Below, piece by piece: positions 40,625 to 51,136 of a stretch of 64,000 nt of DNA; positions within the stretch are counted from its first letter, which is position 1; every line of letters starts with the position of its first letter. The position numbers and the translations under genes were made by a program. The notes under the pieces were generated by a model. It was not told the origin of the DNA and made no database searches. It saw nothing but the letters and a program-made list of their open reading frames with translations. The stretch comes from Marinobacterium rhizophilum DSM 18822 (GTDB lineage: Bacteria; Pseudomonadota; Gammaproteobacteria; Pseudomonadales; Balneatricaceae), in NCBI RefSeq assembly GCF_000378045.1, contig NZ_KB899099.1:97058-161057 (forward strand). Reading direction: 5' to 3'.

Positions 40625-41974
40625 TCAGGCCGGATGCCAGTCAACAAAGTATCCGTCATCACCGGACACAGCCTGCCAGCCCTCGCACACCCAAAGACCG
40701 GGCACAGCAACGATCTCATCGCCACACACCAGCAATGGCCAAGCATCACGCAGCCAGGGCGGCACCCCATACTCCTGGAAAAGCTTTTTCAGCGGATGGG
40801 AGCCACGGCGACCTGCCGGCCGGCAGCGCTCCCCCTCGCGCCGGTAGCGCAGGCCAATTCCCTCAAGTGCGCGCAGCGCCAGTGACGCCATACCCGCCGA
40901 TACGATAGCGCCCGGCGCAACGGGGCGCCCGGCATTGGCGGCCTGCACAACAGACAAACACCCATGCAGCAACGTGATCTCGCCAGGCACGAGCTCAATG
41001 GACACCAAGGCCTCAGCCGCAGTGACCTGATGCTCCGACAGCAGATACAGGTCGCCGCGATAACGGCGCAGCCAATGCGCACCGACCCGCAGCTGCGGCT
41101 GGCGATCCCGCCCCGCCTGCAACACGTCCTGTTCAATACGCGTCAACAGTGGCCCGTTGATCGTTGCTCCGGTGCGCTCGGCCAGCCAGTGGCGCAGCAG
41201 ATTGCGCTGACGAGCCTGTGACAAGCCCCCCAGGGCCGCCCCCATCAGACCGCCCTGCGGCCCTCGGCAGGCACGAAAGTCATCCCGCGCCACGTCTGCC
41301 AGCAACCCGGCGGTTTCATCCAGCAGAGCGCCACTGAGCGCCATGCGCGCCTGCACGCCGGGCCAGCGCTCGATCAGCGGCGCCATGACACGATGACGGA
41401 CATAGTTGCGGTCGTAATCAACGGCACTGTTGGAAGGATCATCGACCCAGCCAAGCCCCTGATCGCGGGCCCAGGCCTGCAGCTCGTCGCGCGTGATTTC
41501 CAGGAGCGGGCGCAGCAACCGGCCAGCACCGAGTGTACGCTGGCGCGGCATGCCCGCCAGCCCTTTGGGGCCCGCCCCCCGAATCAGGCGCAACAACATG
41601 GTTTCTGCCTGATCATCGGCATGATGCCCCAGCAACAGCATGTCGTCAGAGCGCAGCTCCTGTGCGAAGGCCTCGTAGCGTGCCTCCCGCGCATCCGCCT
41701 CGGAGGCCGAGACCGGCGCGACATCCACCACCTTGATCGCCAGCCCAAGCAAGGATGCCTGGGCAACACAGTGCGCTGCCCAGGCATCGGATTCGGCTTG
41801 CAGGTGATGATTGACATGCAGCAACAGGAGGCAGGAAGGGTCCAGTACCCGGGTGGCCAACTCAGCCAGCACCCGGGAATCCAGCCCGCCACTAAAAGCG
41901 ATCAGCCAGCGCTGAACATCACCATGGCCCGCCAGCTGCCGCTCAAACGCATGCAGCAACGCATCGGCCGGCAT
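40625..41974 (-). CDS. tilS: tRNA(Ile)-lysidine synthase
   Basis: 449 residues. PP-loop ATP site IAFSGGLDSRVL, LGHHADDQAETMLLRLIRGAG, and RNYVRHRVMAPL, followed by the C-terminal domains typical of the longer gammaproteobacterial TilS. Converts the wobble cytidine of tRNA-Ile(CAU) to lysidine. GAGG precedes the ATG, 22 bases after accA. Confidence 0.93.
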   Translation of the reverse strand: MPADALLHAFERQLAGHGDVQRWLIAFSGGLDSRVLAELATRVLDPSCLLLLHVNHHLQAESDAWAAHCVAQASLLGLAIKVVDVAPVSASEADAREARYEAFAQELRSDDMLLLGHHADDQAETMLLRLIRGAGPKGLAGMPRQRTLGAGRLLRPLLEITRDELQAWARDQGLGWVDDPSNSAVDYDRNYVRHRVMAPLIERWPGVQARMALSGALLDETAGLLADVARDDFRACRGPQGGLMGAALGGLSQARQRNLLRHWLAERTGATINGPLLTRIEQDVLQAGRDRQPQLRVGAHWLRRYRGDLYLLSEHQVTAAEALVSIELVPGEITLLHGCLSVVQAANAGRPVAPGAIVSAGMASLALRALEGIGLRYRREGERCRPAGRRGSHPLKKLFQEYGVPPWLRDAWPLLVCGDEIVAVPGLWVCEGWQAVSGDDGYFVDWHPA

Positions 41975-41996
41975 CTCAGCGCCTCATCAAAGGCAA

Positions 41997-42953
41997 TCAG
42001 TCGCTGCTGAGGCCATAGGACATCAGGCGCTCGTAACGGCGTGCCAGCAACTCTTCAATCGGCAGGGCTTCGAATTTTTCCAGCGCCGTGAGCAGCTCCA
42101 GCTTGAGGTTGGCAGCGGTCAGTACCGGATCCCGGTGCGCCCCGCCCAACGGCTCGCTGACCACCTGATCCACCAGTCCCAACTCATGCAGACGCCCGGA
42201 GGTAATCCCCATCGCCTTGGCGGCATCCGCGGCACGATCGGCACTTTTCCACAGGATGGAGGCGCAACCTTCGGGCGAAATAACCGAGTAGGTGGAGTAC
42301 TGCAGCATCAGCAACTTGTCGCAGACGCCAATCGCCAGGGCTCCGCCGGAACCACCCTCACCCACCACGGTAGAGATGATTGGCGTTTTGAGGCAGGACA
42401 TTTTGGCCAGGTTAAACGCAATAGCCTCGGACTGGCCACGCTCTTCAGCGTCAATACCAGGATAAGCTCCCGGCGTGTCGATAAAGGTCAGCACCGGCAT
42501 CTTGAAGCGCTCACCCATTTCCATGATACGCAGCGCCTTGCGGTAGCCCTCAGGACGGGGCATGCCAAAGTTACGGCGAATCTTTTCCTTGGTTTCGCGG
42601 CCCTTCTGATGACCGATCACCACCACGGGCTTGCCCTCCAGTCGGGCGATACCGCCAACGATGGCCGCATCGTCGGCAAAATGCCGATCGCCGTGAATTT
42701 CGTCAAAATCTTCGAACAGGTGGCTGACGTAATCGAGCGTATAAGGTCGCTTGGGATGGCGCGCCAGTTGCGACACCTGCCAGGCGGACAGGTTGGAGAA
42801 GATGGACGCAGTCAGGTTGCGGCTTTTTTCCTTCAGCTTGCCGAGCTCTTCCGACAGATTGATGTCGCTGTCATCGCCGACATGACGCAGCTCTTCGATC
42901 TTCGCTTCCAGTTCAGCAATGGGCTGTTCGAATTCGAGGTAATTCGGGTTCAT
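41997..42953 (-). CDS. accA: Acetyl-CoA carboxylase carboxyltransferase subunit alpha
   Basis: 318 residues. [22 protein letters not shown] start, oxyanion/CoA segments [22 protein letters not shown] and [12 protein letters not shown]. Partner of AccD in malonyl-CoA formation. Between dnaE and tilS as in Pseudomonas. Confidence 0.98.
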   Translation of the reverse strand: MNPNYLEFEQPIAELEAKIEELRHVGDDSDINLSEELGKLKEKSRNLTASIFSNLSAWQVSQLARHPKRPYTLDYVSHLFEDFDEIHGDRHFADDAAIVGGIARLEGKPVVVIGHQKGRETKEKIRRNFGMPRPEGYRKALRIMEMGERFKMPVLTFIDTPGAYPGIDAEERGQSEAIAFNLAKMSCLKTPIISTVVGEGGSGGALAIGVCDKLLMLQYSTYSVISPEGCASILWKSADRAADAAKAMGITSGRLHELGLVDQVVSEPLGGAHRDPVLTAANLKLELLTALEKFEALPIEELLARRYERLMSYGLSSD

Positions 42954-43011
42954 TCGCGTCTGCTTCCGCTCTGCAATTCGGTTTCTTGAAGATCATTCTT
43001 GAAGAACAATA

Positions 43012-43031
43012 AACGGGCAATTCTACCCGTT
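43012..43031 (-). terminator. Hairpin between dnaE and accA
   Basis: AACGGG / CCCGTT stem (8-base loop) followed on the minus strand by TTATTGTTCTT; a second hairpin (CCCC/GGGG near 43048-43064) lies between it and the dnaE stop. Could end or attenuate the dnaE transcript so that accA uses its own promoter. Confidence 0.5.
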
Positions 43032-43077
43032 GCATGTTGTGATAACCACCCCACACATGGCGGGGTTATCCCCTGCC

Positions 43078-46000
43078 TCAGTAACGCAATGCCACGGCCT
43101 TGGCACCAAATCGGTCCATGAGCTTGAGCACAAGGTCGTCACTGGCCTGCACTTTCCAGCTCTCGCCAAGGGGCAAACTGGCTTCTGCATCGACGCGTTT
43201 GTAACGCAAGGTCACGGGCATGCTGCCGTTACCCCGATGACTGCTAAGCACATCCGCCAGCTCGCGCAGCTTGCGCCCACCGAGGCTCTGGCTGTCTGCA
43301 CAGATTTCCAGGCACTGCGCGTACTGCGCCCGGGCTTCGCTGATATCCAGCACTCGGCTTCCCTTGACCTTGAGGCCACCGTTGTAGTCATCCTGCAGTA
43401 CCTCACCTTCCATGATCAGCACCGCATCCTTGTTCAGCTTGCTGCGGGCCTGCTCATACGCCTCGCCATAAAGGGTCACATCGATGCGGGCAGTACGGTC
43501 ATCCAGCGTCACAAAGCAGAGCGAGTCACCCTTTTTGGTTTTCTTCAGACGCAAATCCACCACGAGACCCGCCATTCTCTGCTGACGGCCACGGGCAGGC
43601 TGCACTTCGGAGATTTTCTTACTGACAAAGTGACCCAGTTCCTTCTGATACTCATCGATGGGATGGCCGGTCAGGTAGAGCCCCAGGGTGTCCTTTTCGC
43701 CGGTCAAACGCTCCTTGTCGGTCCATTCACGCACCCGGGAGTAGTCGGCATACGGCTCATGGGCCTCTTCCACCGGCATTTCACCGAACAGGTCGAACAT
43801 GCCGGCGTCCTGATTGCGGGCACTCTGATCCGCAGCCTTCAGCGCATCGGGTATGGCCTCGAACAGTACCGCACGGCTGGCCCCCAATCGATCCAGTGCA
43901 CCGGAGCGGACCAACGCTTCCATAACCCGCTTGTTGACCTTCTTGGCACCCACGCGCTGACAGAAGTCGAAAATGTCGCTGAAATTACCCTTGCCGTCCT
44001 GACGAGCCTGCACAATGGCTTCAATGGGGCCTTCGCCGACCCCCTTGACGGCACCCAGGCCATAGACGATTTCCCCTGCCGCATTCACCGTAAACATGTA
44101 CTCGCTGCTGTTTACATCGGGCACGGCCGGGGCGAGACCCATGTTGCGGCATTCCTCAATGAAGATAACCACCTTGTCGGTGTTCTGCATATCCGAGGAG
44201 ATAACCGCCGCCATGAAGGGCGCCGGATAATGCGCCTTGAGCCAGGCGGTCTGATAGGACACCAGCGCATAGGCGGCGGAGTGCGACTTGTTGAAACCGT
44301 AGCCGGCAAATTTTTCCACCAGGTCGAAGATATTGCCCGAGAGGTCCCGATCAATGCCCTGGCTCTCACAACCTTCAAGGAAGATCGCGCGCTGCTTGGC
44401 CATTTCCTCGGGCTTCTTCTTGCCCATGGCACGACGCAGCATGTCGGCGCCGCCGAGCGTATAACCCGCCATGACCTGGGCGATCTGCATAACCTGTTCC
44501 TGGTACAGGATGATGCCGTAGGTCGGTTCCAGCACGGGCTGCAGGCTGTCGAGCTGATAATCCGGATGCGGCCAGGCCATTTCGGCGCGGCCGTGCTTGC
44601 GGTTGATAAAGTCGTCCACCATGCCCGACTGCAGCGGACCAGGCCGGAACAGCGCCACCAGGGCCACGATATCCTCGAATCGGCTGGGCTTGAGGCGGCG
44701 TACCAGATCCTTCATGCCGCTGGACTCAAGCTGGAACACCGCGGTGGTTTCGGCGCTTTGCAGCAGGTCGAAGGTGGTCTTGTCTTCCAGGTCGATCAGC
44801 GAGATGTCCAGCGGCTCTTCGCCGGCGGGCACACGGATGTTGTTGATGGTTTTAAGTGCCCAATCGATGATGGTCAGGGTACGCAACCCCAGGAAGTCGA
44901 ACTTGACCAGCCCGGCTTCCTCGACATCGTTCTTGTCAAACTGGGTTACCAGACCCTCGCCCACCTCATCGCAGTAGGTGGCGGCGAAATCGGTCAGCTT
45001 GGTCGGTGCGATCACCACGCCACCGGCGTGCTTGCCCACACCGCGGGTCACCCCTTCCAGCTTGTAGGCCATTTCCATGATTTCCTGCGCTTCTTCGCTG
45101 GAATCAACGAATTCACGCAGCTGGGATTCCTGCTCCCAGGCCTTGCCAAGCGTCATGCCGACTTCAAACGGAATCAGCTTGGACAGCCGGTCCGCCAGGC
45201 CAAACGGCTTGCCCTGTACACGCGCCACGTCACGCACCACCGCCTTGGCGGCCATGGTGCCGAAGGTAATGATCTGCGATACCGCATCACGCCCGTAGGT
45301 ACGGGCCACATAGTCGATAACCTTGTCACGGTTATCCATGCAGAAATCGATATCGAAGTCAGGCATGGAAACACGTTCAGGGTTCAGGAAGCGCTCGAAC
45401 AGCAGATCATATTCGAGCGGATCCAGATCGGTGATCTTCTGCGCGTACGCCACCAGGGAGCCGGCACCCGAACCACGCCCTGGCCCCACCGGTACGCCGT
45501 TTTCCTTGCCCCACTTGATGAAGTCCATCACGATCAGGAAGTAGCCGGGAAAACCCATCTGGATGATGATTTCGAGCTCGAACTCGAGCCGGTCAATGTA
45601 CACCTGACGCTTGGCTGCATAATCCGGATCATTGCGATCGAGCAGGATTTCCAGCCGCTCCTCCAGACCATCGAAACTCACCTGACGGAAGTAGTCGTCC
45701 ATCAGCATGCCTTCCGGTACCGGGAAGCGCGGCAGATAGTAGGTGCCCATCTCGATTTCGACGTTGCAGCGCTGGGCTATTTCGACACTGTTTTCCAGCG
45801 CCTGGGGAATATCGGCGAACAATTCGTGCATTTCGGCCGCCGAGCGGAAATACTGCTGATCGCTGTAATCCCGCGGCCGCCGGGCGTCATCCAGGGTGCG
45901 GCTGAGGTTGATGCAGACACGGGCCTCATGGGCCTCAAAGTCCTCTGCCGTCAGGAACATCACCTCGTTGGTGGCCACCAGCGGGCAACCGGTTTCGTGG

Positions 46001-46572
46001 GCCATGGCGACACTCGCATGCACCAGCTCCTCTTCGCCCTGACGCCCGGTGCGCTGTACTTCCAGGTAATAGTTATCCGGAAATATCGCCATCCATTCGC
46101 GCAGCACGTCTATCGGGGACGCCTTGTCGGATTGCAACGCCCGGCCAACCTCCCCGAGTCGCCCGCCCGACAGCGCGATCAGGCCTTCGGACCGCTCCCG
46201 GATCCAGGCCTTTTTCAGTATCGCCTTTTCACTGACGATATTCTGGCCTTCGGCATAAGCCTGCGACACAAGCTCCATCAGGTTGCGATAGCCCTTGCCG
46301 TTGCGCACCAGTAGCGTCATGCGATAGGGCTCGCCACTGGGATCCGATTCGTTCATGACGTGCACATCAACGCCGCAAATGGGCTTGATGCCGGCGTTCA
46401 GGGCCGCCTTGTAAAACTTGATCGTGGCAAACAGATTGCTCTGATCGGTCACCGCCACCGCGGGCATGCCGGCCGCCTTGGCCGCTGCGACCGCTTCCTT
46501 GACCCGCACCAGTCCATCGACCAGGGAATACTCGGTATGCAGACGCAGGTGAACGAATTGAGGTGTTGCCAT
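43078..46572 (-). CDS. dnaE: DNA polymerase III subunit alpha
   Basis: 1164 residues, the full DnaE1 layout: PHP domain (VHLRLHTEYSLVDGLVR), polymerase core with GPGRGSGAGSLVAYA and PDFDIDFCMD (two catalytic aspartates), HhH region and a C-terminal OB fold (RMAGLVVDLRLKKTKKGDSL). Replicative polymerase. It starts 6 bases after rnhB ends. Confidence 0.98.
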   Translation of the reverse strand: MATPQFVHLRLHTEYSLVDGLVRVKEAVAAAKAAGMPAVAVTDQSNLFATIKFYKAALNAGIKPICGVDVHVMNESDPSGEPYRMTLLVRNGKGYRNLMELVSQAYAEGQNIVSEKAILKKAWIRERSEGLIALSGGRLGEVGRALQSDKASPIDVLREWMAIFPDNYYLEVQRTGRQGEEELVHASVAMAHETGCPLVATNEVMFLTAEDFEAHEARVCINLSRTLDDARRPRDYSDQQYFRSAAEMHELFADIPQALENSVEIAQRCNVEIEMGTYYLPRFPVPEGMLMDDYFRQVSFDGLEERLEILLDRNDPDYAAKRQVYIDRLEFELEIIIQMGFPGYFLIVMDFIKWGKENGVPVGPGRGSGAGSLVAYAQKITDLDPLEYDLLFERFLNPERVSMPDFDIDFCMDNRDKVIDYVARTYGRDAVSQIITFGTMAAKAVVRDVARVQGKPFGLADRLSKLIPFEVGMTLGKAWEQESQLREFVDSSEEAQEIMEMAYKLEGVTRGVGKHAGGVVIAPTKLTDFAATYCDEVGEGLVTQFDKNDVEEAGLVKFDFLGLRTLTIIDWALKTINNIRVPAGEEPLDISLIDLEDKTTFDLLQSAETTAVFQLESSGMKDLVRRLKPSRFEDIVALVALFRPGPLQSGMVDDFINRKHGRAEMAWPHPDYQLDSLQPVLEPTYGIILYQEQVMQIAQVMAGYTLGGADMLRRAMGKKKPEEMAKQRAIFLEGCESQGIDRDLSGNIFDLVEKFAGYGFNKSHSAAYALVSYQTAWLKAHYPAPFMAAVISSDMQNTDKVVIFIEECRNMGLAPAVPDVNSSEYMFTVNAAGEIVYGLGAVKGVGEGPIEAIVQARQDGKGNFSDIFDFCQRVGAKKVNKRVMEALVRSGALDRLGASRAVLFEAIPDALKAADQSARNQDAGMFDLFGEMPVEEAHEPYADYSRVREWTDKERLTGEKDTLGLYLTGHPIDEYQKELGHFVSKKISEVQPARGRQQRMAGLVVDLRLKKTKKGDSLCFVTLDDRTARIDVTLYGEAYEQARSKLNKDAVLIMEGEVLQDDYNGGLKVKGSRVLDISEARAQYAQCLEICADSQSLGGRKLRELADVLSSHRGNGSMPVTLRYKRVDAEASLPLGESWKVQASDDLVLKLMDRFGAKAVALRY

Positions 46573-46578
46573 GGGTAC

Positions 46579-47196
46579 TCAGTCTCCGGGTTGCAGCAGC
46601 TCGCGCACCGGGCGAAAACTGCGGCGATGTTCAGGCAAGGGGCCCAGACGACGCAGCGCGGCAAGATGAGCCTGCGTCGGGTAACCCTTGTGTTGCGCAA
46701 AGCCATAGTCAGGATGCAGACGATGCAACTCGGCCATTTCCTGGTCGCGCACTACCTTGGCAATGATCGAGGCGGCACTGATGGCCGGTACCTTGGCATC
46801 ACCCTTGATAACAGGCTCGCTGGGGCACGCCAGTGACGGACATCGATTGCCATCGATAAGCGCAAAATCCGGCGCGATGGCCAGACCGGCAACCGCCCGC
46901 TGCATGGCCAGCATGGTGGCATGCAGAATGTTCAGGGTATCAATTTCAGCAGGACTGGCAGAAGCCACGCACCAGGCCAGCGCCTTGTCGCAGATTTCAG
47001 CATGCAGTTGCAGTCGCTTCTTTTCGCTCAGCGCCTTGGAGTCCGCCAGCCCCGCAATCGGGCGGGATGGATCCAGAATCACCGCCGCCGCGACAACATT
47101 GCCCACCAGCGGCCCCCTGCCCACTTCATCGACACCGGCGACGTGCTTGCCGGCAGCCTGCTCGACACCGAAAAAATCAAACCCCTGCAACTCCAT
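46579..47196 (-). CDS. rnhB: Ribonuclease HII
   Basis: 205 residues. [14 protein letters not shown] with the catalytic Asp-Glu, and the later DGN..P and SIIAKVVRD segments. Removes ribonucleotides and RNA primers from DNA. Its ATG abuts the lpxB stop. Confidence 0.96.
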   Translation of the reverse strand: MELQGFDFFGVEQAAGKHVAGVDEVGRGPLVGNVVAAAVILDPSRPIAGLADSKALSEKKRLQLHAEICDKALAWCVASASPAEIDTLNILHATMLAMQRAVAGLAIAPDFALIDGNRCPSLACPSEPVIKGDAKVPAISAASIIAKVVRDQEMAELHRLHPDYGFAQHKGYPTQAHLAALRRLGPLPEHRRSFRPVRELLQPGD

Positions 47197-48351
47197 TTAC
47201 AGAGACCTGTCGGCGAGCAACTGCACGATGGCGTCGGCGGCGCGTTCGTCGGCTTCGCAGTTTAACTGCTCATGTATCTCGGCGAAGCGCTGTCGCAGCA
47301 TCGCCGCGTGGTCAGTATCTTCCAGCTGCTGTAACAGCAGCGGCCCCAAAACCTCGGGACGTACTTCATCCTGCAACACTTCAGGCACCAGGGGGGCGTC
47401 GGCGAGCAAATTGGGCAGGGAAATGAAGCGGCTTTTTATCATGCGAGACAGGATGCGGTGCGTTAGACCGGCCATGCGATAAGCAACCACCATGGGCTTT
47501 TTCAGCAGCATGGCCTCCAGGGTTGCCGTGCCCGAGGCAATCAGAATGACATCGGCCGCCTGCATCAGCGTCCGTGACCGCTTCAGATAAAGCTCGACCT
47601 GCAGATCGGCAAACTCGGCGTCGATCAGTTCTCGCAGTGTCTGCAGGCGGGTCTCGTTGGCGGCCGGCAATACAAAGCGCAGCTCCGGCCGACGTTGCTT
47701 GAGCCAGCGAGCCGTCTCCAGAAACGGTCGCGCCAGGTACTTCAACTCCCCGCCGCGACTGCCGGGCAGCAGCGCCACCACCTCAGCCTCGGCCGCCAAG
47801 CCGAGATCTGCACGCGCCTGGGCCGTATCGGGCTGCAATGGAATCTGGCTGGCCAGCGGATGGCCTACAAAGGTGACCCGCTGCCCATGCTCTTGATAAA
47901 AGCGCGCCTCGAACGGAAACAGCGTCAGCATCAGGTCGGTGGTCTGCAAAATCTTGAATACCCGCTTGCGCCGCCAGGCCCAGACCGACGGACTGACATA
48001 GTGCACCGTCGGAATGCCGGCGCGGCGCAGCGCGCCTTCGAGGTTCAGGGTGAAGTCCGGCGCATCGATACCGATAAACACATGCGGGCGCGTCTCGGTG
48101 AAATGGCGCCGCAGATCACGGCGAATGCCCATCAGTTCTGGCAGGCGACCCAGCACTTCGACCAGCCCCATCACCGACAGCCGTTCAAGCGGATAGCGCG
48201 AGTGGCAGCCGGCGGCGATCATCAGATCACCCCCAATGCCCTCGACTTCGAGATCGGGAAAGCGCCGGCGCAGCGCTTCAATCAGGCCCGCCCCCAGGAT
48301 GTCGCCTGAGGCTTCGCCGGCAACAATGCCGATACGCAGTGACTGCGACAT
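47197..48351 (-). CDS. lpxB: Lipid-A-disaccharide synthase
   Basis: 384 residues. RIGIVAGEASGDILGA start, GIDAPDFTLNLE, VSPSVWAWRRKR and LLPGSRGGEL, and LIASGTATLEAML near the C terminus. Condenses UDP-diacyl-glucosamine with lipid X. Six bases after lpxA. Confidence 0.97.
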   Translation of the reverse strand: MSQSLRIGIVAGEASGDILGAGLIEALRRRFPDLEVEGIGGDLMIAAGCHSRYPLERLSVMGLVEVLGRLPELMGIRRDLRRHFTETRPHVFIGIDAPDFTLNLEGALRRAGIPTVHYVSPSVWAWRRKRVFKILQTTDLMLTLFPFEARFYQEHGQRVTFVGHPLASQIPLQPDTAQARADLGLAAEAEVVALLPGSRGGELKYLARPFLETARWLKQRRPELRFVLPAANETRLQTLRELIDAEFADLQVELYLKRSRTLMQAADVILIASGTATLEAMLLKKPMVVAYRMAGLTHRILSRMIKSRFISLPNLLADAPLVPEVLQDEVRPEVLGPLLLQQLEDTDHAAMLRQRFAEIHEQLNCEADERAADAIVQLLADRSL

Positions 48352-48357
48352 CCGCCG

Positions 48358-49128
48358 TTACCGTATAATGCCGCGGGTCGAAGCCTGCAGCGAATCAATC
48401 AGCAATTGCAATTCGGGACAGCTGCCAAGCATCTGCTCAAGCTGCTCCAGCGCCTGCTCCAGCGTCAGTCGCTGACGGTAGATCACCTTGTAGGCCTGGC
48501 GCAGGGTGCGCAGGGCCTCGGGGCTATAGCCCCGGCGACGCAACCCTTCGGTATTGATACCGTGCGGTGTCGCCGTATTACCGGTGGCCATGACATACGC
48601 TGGAATATCCTTGAGTACGACACTGCCGGCACCACACATGACATGGGCACCGATATGGCAGAACTGATGTACGGCGGTAAATCCACCCAGAATGGCGTGA
48701 TCACCCACATGTACGTGTCCGGCCAGGGCCGCATTGTTAGCCAGAATCACGTGATCCCCGACCATGCAGTCATGCGCCACATGGGTATTGGCCATAAACA
48801 GGTTATGACTGCCGATACGGGTCAGACTCTGATCCTGAACAGTCCCGCGGTGAACCGTCACACCTTCACGGAAAACATTGTGATCACCCACTTCAAGCCG
48901 AGTCGGTTCGCCAGCGTACTTCTTGTCCTGGCATTCCTCGCCAATGGAGGCGAACTGGAATATACGGTTGTGCCGGCCGATACGGGTGGGGCCCCGAACC
49001 ACAACATGGGGGCCTATGACCGTACCTTCACCTATTTCCACGTCGGGTCCGATGATACTCCAGGGCCCGACTTCCACGTCGGGCGCTACCTTGGCACTGG
49101 CATCAACAATGGCGCGGGAGTCGATCAA
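48358..49128 (-). CDS. lpxA: Acyl-ACP--UDP-N-acetylglucosamine O-acyltransferase
   Basis: 256 residues; left-handed beta-helix repeats ([25 protein letters not shown]) and [11 protein letters not shown] with the catalytic-region His, [19 protein letters not shown]. First step of lipid A synthesis. Confidence 0.97.
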   Translation of the reverse strand: MIDSRAIVDASAKVAPDVEVGPWSIIGPDVEIGEGTVIGPHVVVRGPTRIGRHNRIFQFASIGEECQDKKYAGEPTRLEVGDHNVFREGVTVHRGTVQDQSLTRIGSHNLFMANTHVAHDCMVGDHVILANNAALAGHVHVGDHAILGGFTAVHQFCHIGAHVMCGAGSVVLKDIPAYVMATGNTATPHGINTEGLRRRGYSPEALRTLRQAYKVIYRQRLTLEQALEQLEQMLGSCPELQLLIDSLQASTRGIIR

Positions 49129-49131
49129 GGG

Positions 49132-49572
49132 TTACACCTTTCTATCTGCACACAGAATGGTTGCGGAGCTGACAGTATCACCGTCGACCGAAGCACGTAC
49201 GGCAAACTTCCAGATACCCCTGCGTTCGGACAGTTTGCGCGCTTCCAGACGCAACTGGTCGCCGGGTACCACGGGGCGCTTGAAACGCAGATCATCAGCA
49301 CCAACGAAGTAATAGATTGAACCGTCCTGAGGCTTCTTGTCCATGGTTTTGAAACCCAGGATGCCGGCCGCCTGCGCCATCGCTTCAACGATGAGAACAC
49401 CCGGCATGACCGGATGATCCGGGAAATGCCCGGTGAAGAAGGGCTCGTTCACCGAAACATTCTTGATCGCGACGATGGACTCCCCCACTTCCAGCTCAAG
49501 TACCCTGTCAACCAGCAGAAAAGGGTATCGGTGAGGCAGATACTCCCGGATTTCCCTAACGTCCATCATCAT
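49132..49572 (-). CDS. fabZ: 3-hydroxyacyl-ACP dehydratase FabZ
   Basis: 146 residues. [15 protein letters not shown] and [26 protein letters not shown] with the catalytic His and Glu. Three consecutive ATGs begin the frame; GAAGG lies about 10 bases before the first. Overlaps the lpxD stop by 4 bases. Supplies the fatty-acid branch beside lipid A genes. Confidence 0.97.
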   Translation of the reverse strand: MMMDVREIREYLPHRYPFLLVDRVLELEVGESIVAIKNVSVNEPFFTGHFPDHPVMPGVLIVEAMAQAAGILGFKTMDKKPQDGSIYYFVGADDLRFKRPVVPGDQLRLEARKLSERRGIWKFAVRASVDGDTVSSATILCADRKV

Positions 49573-50621
49573 TCTTTATGACCTTCAATAGAATTAAGCT
49601 CAATTTTTTGTTCCAGTTTTGCAACACGACGCGCCAGTTCATCCAGCTGTTTGAAACGCACGACATTGCGCTTCCAGCTCTGGTTCGGTTGCAGTCCCGT
49701 GCCTGACGAATAGACACCAGGCTGGGTAATCGACTTACTCACCAGCGACATGGCCGTAATATGCGTCCCTGCGGCAATGTTCAGGTGGCCGGTAATGCCC
49801 GACAGACCGGCAATGGTGCAGCGCTCGCCGATTTTAGTGCTTCCGGCAACAGCGGTACATCCGGCAATCGCCGTACCTGCGCCAATCTGCACGTTGTGCG
49901 CGATCTGGACCTGGTTATCCAGTTTCACGCCATCACCAATACAGGTGTCGTCCAGCGCCCCCCGGTCGATCGTTGCACCGGCACCAATCTCAACATCATC
50001 GCCGATCCTGACGCCACCCAGCTGACAGATTTTCACCCAGCGGCCGGCATCAGGTGCAAAGCCAAAGCCATCAGCACCGAGCACAGCCCCGGAATGAACG
50101 ATACAGCGCGCCCCCAGCGTGACGCCATCATACAACACCACGCCCGCTTCGACGCGGCTGTTTTCACCCACATGGCAACCGGCGCCAATCACGGCATGCG
50201 GTCCGATGAACGCCCCGGCGGCAATAACGGATCCGGCACCGATCACCGCCTGGGCACTCACCTCGGCGGAAGGATCCAGCTGAACACTGTCGGCCAGTAC
50301 TGCTGTCGAATGCACACCGGGTAACGAAGGACTGCGCCAGTCAAACAGCTGGCTGACCCGAGCATAGGCCAGATAGGGGTGCTCCACCTGAATGGCCGCC
50401 TGGGGCACTGCATCAAGATGCTCGGCCCGCACCATTACCGCCCCGGCCTGGCTGGCACGAAGCTGGGACAGATAGCGACCATTGGCAAAAAACGAAAGCT
50501 GGCCGGGGCCAGCTGATTGCAGAGTTGCAAGGCCGGAGACCACGTAATCCGGGTCTCCGTGAACCTCGCCGCCGACCAGGTCGGCAACATCCTGAAGCCT
50601 GATAGTCCGAGTACCCACCAT
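49569..50621 (-). CDS. lpxD: UDP-3-O-(3-hydroxyacyl)glucosamine N-acyltransferase
   Basis: 350 residues: N-terminal uridine-binding domain ([24 protein letters not shown]) and a long hexapeptide beta-helix ([20 protein letters not shown] with the catalytic-region His, [16 protein letters not shown]), ending in a short helix. Third step of lipid A synthesis. Confidence 0.97.
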   Translation of the reverse strand: MVGTRTIRLQDVADLVGGEVHGDPDYVVSGLATLQSAGPGQLSFFANGRYLSQLRASQAGAVMVRAEHLDAVPQAAIQVEHPYLAYARVSQLFDWRSPSLPGVHSTAVLADSVQLDPSAEVSAQAVIGAGSVIAAGAFIGPHAVIGAGCHVGENSRVEAGVVLYDGVTLGARCIVHSGAVLGADGFGFAPDAGRWVKICQLGGVRIGDDVEIGAGATIDRGALDDTCIGDGVKLDNQVQIAHNVQIGAGTAIAGCTAVAGSTKIGERCTIAGLSGITGHLNIAAGTHITAMSLVSKSITQPGVYSSGTGLQPNQSWKRNVVRFKQLDELARRVAKLEQKIELNSIEGHKE

Positions 50622-50629
50622 CGGGGCGC

Positions 50630-51130
50630 CTAGAGCTTGTTCAGCTGTTCGATGACCAACGGGGTGATATCGAGTTCTGTGCGAATAAATACTGTGGCCT
50701 GCTTGGCCAGCACTACATCGATGTCTTTTTGCTTGATCAGATCACGAATAATCTGGTCCAGCTTGGGACGCATTTCAGTCAGGAAACCGCGCTCACGCTC
50801 GGCCCGTTTCTGCTGCAGCTCCTGCCCCATCTTCTGATACTGACCGTAGGCCTTCTGGAACTGCAACGCCATCTGCTTGGCGTCGTCATCGGACTGCAGA
50901 CCCTGGTTTTTGCGCAGTTTGTCCTGCAACGCTTTGGCCTGCTTTTCCATCTCGACCACCTGTTTTTCCTCGGAAGCCAGCTCGCGCTTGAGCTCTTCCC
51001 GGAAGGTGGCCGCAGCCTCGGATTTAAGCAAGGCTTCTTCAACACTCAGCACAGCTATAGATTCAGCCGCCGCCTGCAGAGAAAATACGGCAACCAGTAC
51101 CAGTAGCATGCCACGAATTACATTCATCAT
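50630..51130 (-). CDS. skp: Periplasmic chaperone Skp/OmpH
   Basis: 166 residues with a signal peptide (to about AAAES) and a long charged coiled coil ([26 protein letters not shown]), ending in a membrane-protein-binding strand. Carries unfolded outer-membrane proteins to BamA, encoded immediately upstream (6-base gap). Confidence 0.93.
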   Translation of the reverse strand: MMNVIRGMLLVLVAVFSLQAAAESIAVLSVEEALLKSEAAATFREELKRELASEEKQVVEMEKQAKALQDKLRKNQGLQSDDDAKQMALQFQKAYGQYQKMGQELQQKRAERERGFLTEMRPKLDQIIRDLIKQKDIDVVLAKQATVFIRTELDITPLVIEQLNKL

Positions 51131-51136
51131 AAGTCC

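Noticed and set aside
43030..46314. Very long open frame (1094 codons) on the plus strand
   Set aside because: It is the antisense shadow of dnaE, caused by codon bias in GC-rich DNA; the minus-strand frame has complete DnaE motifs.
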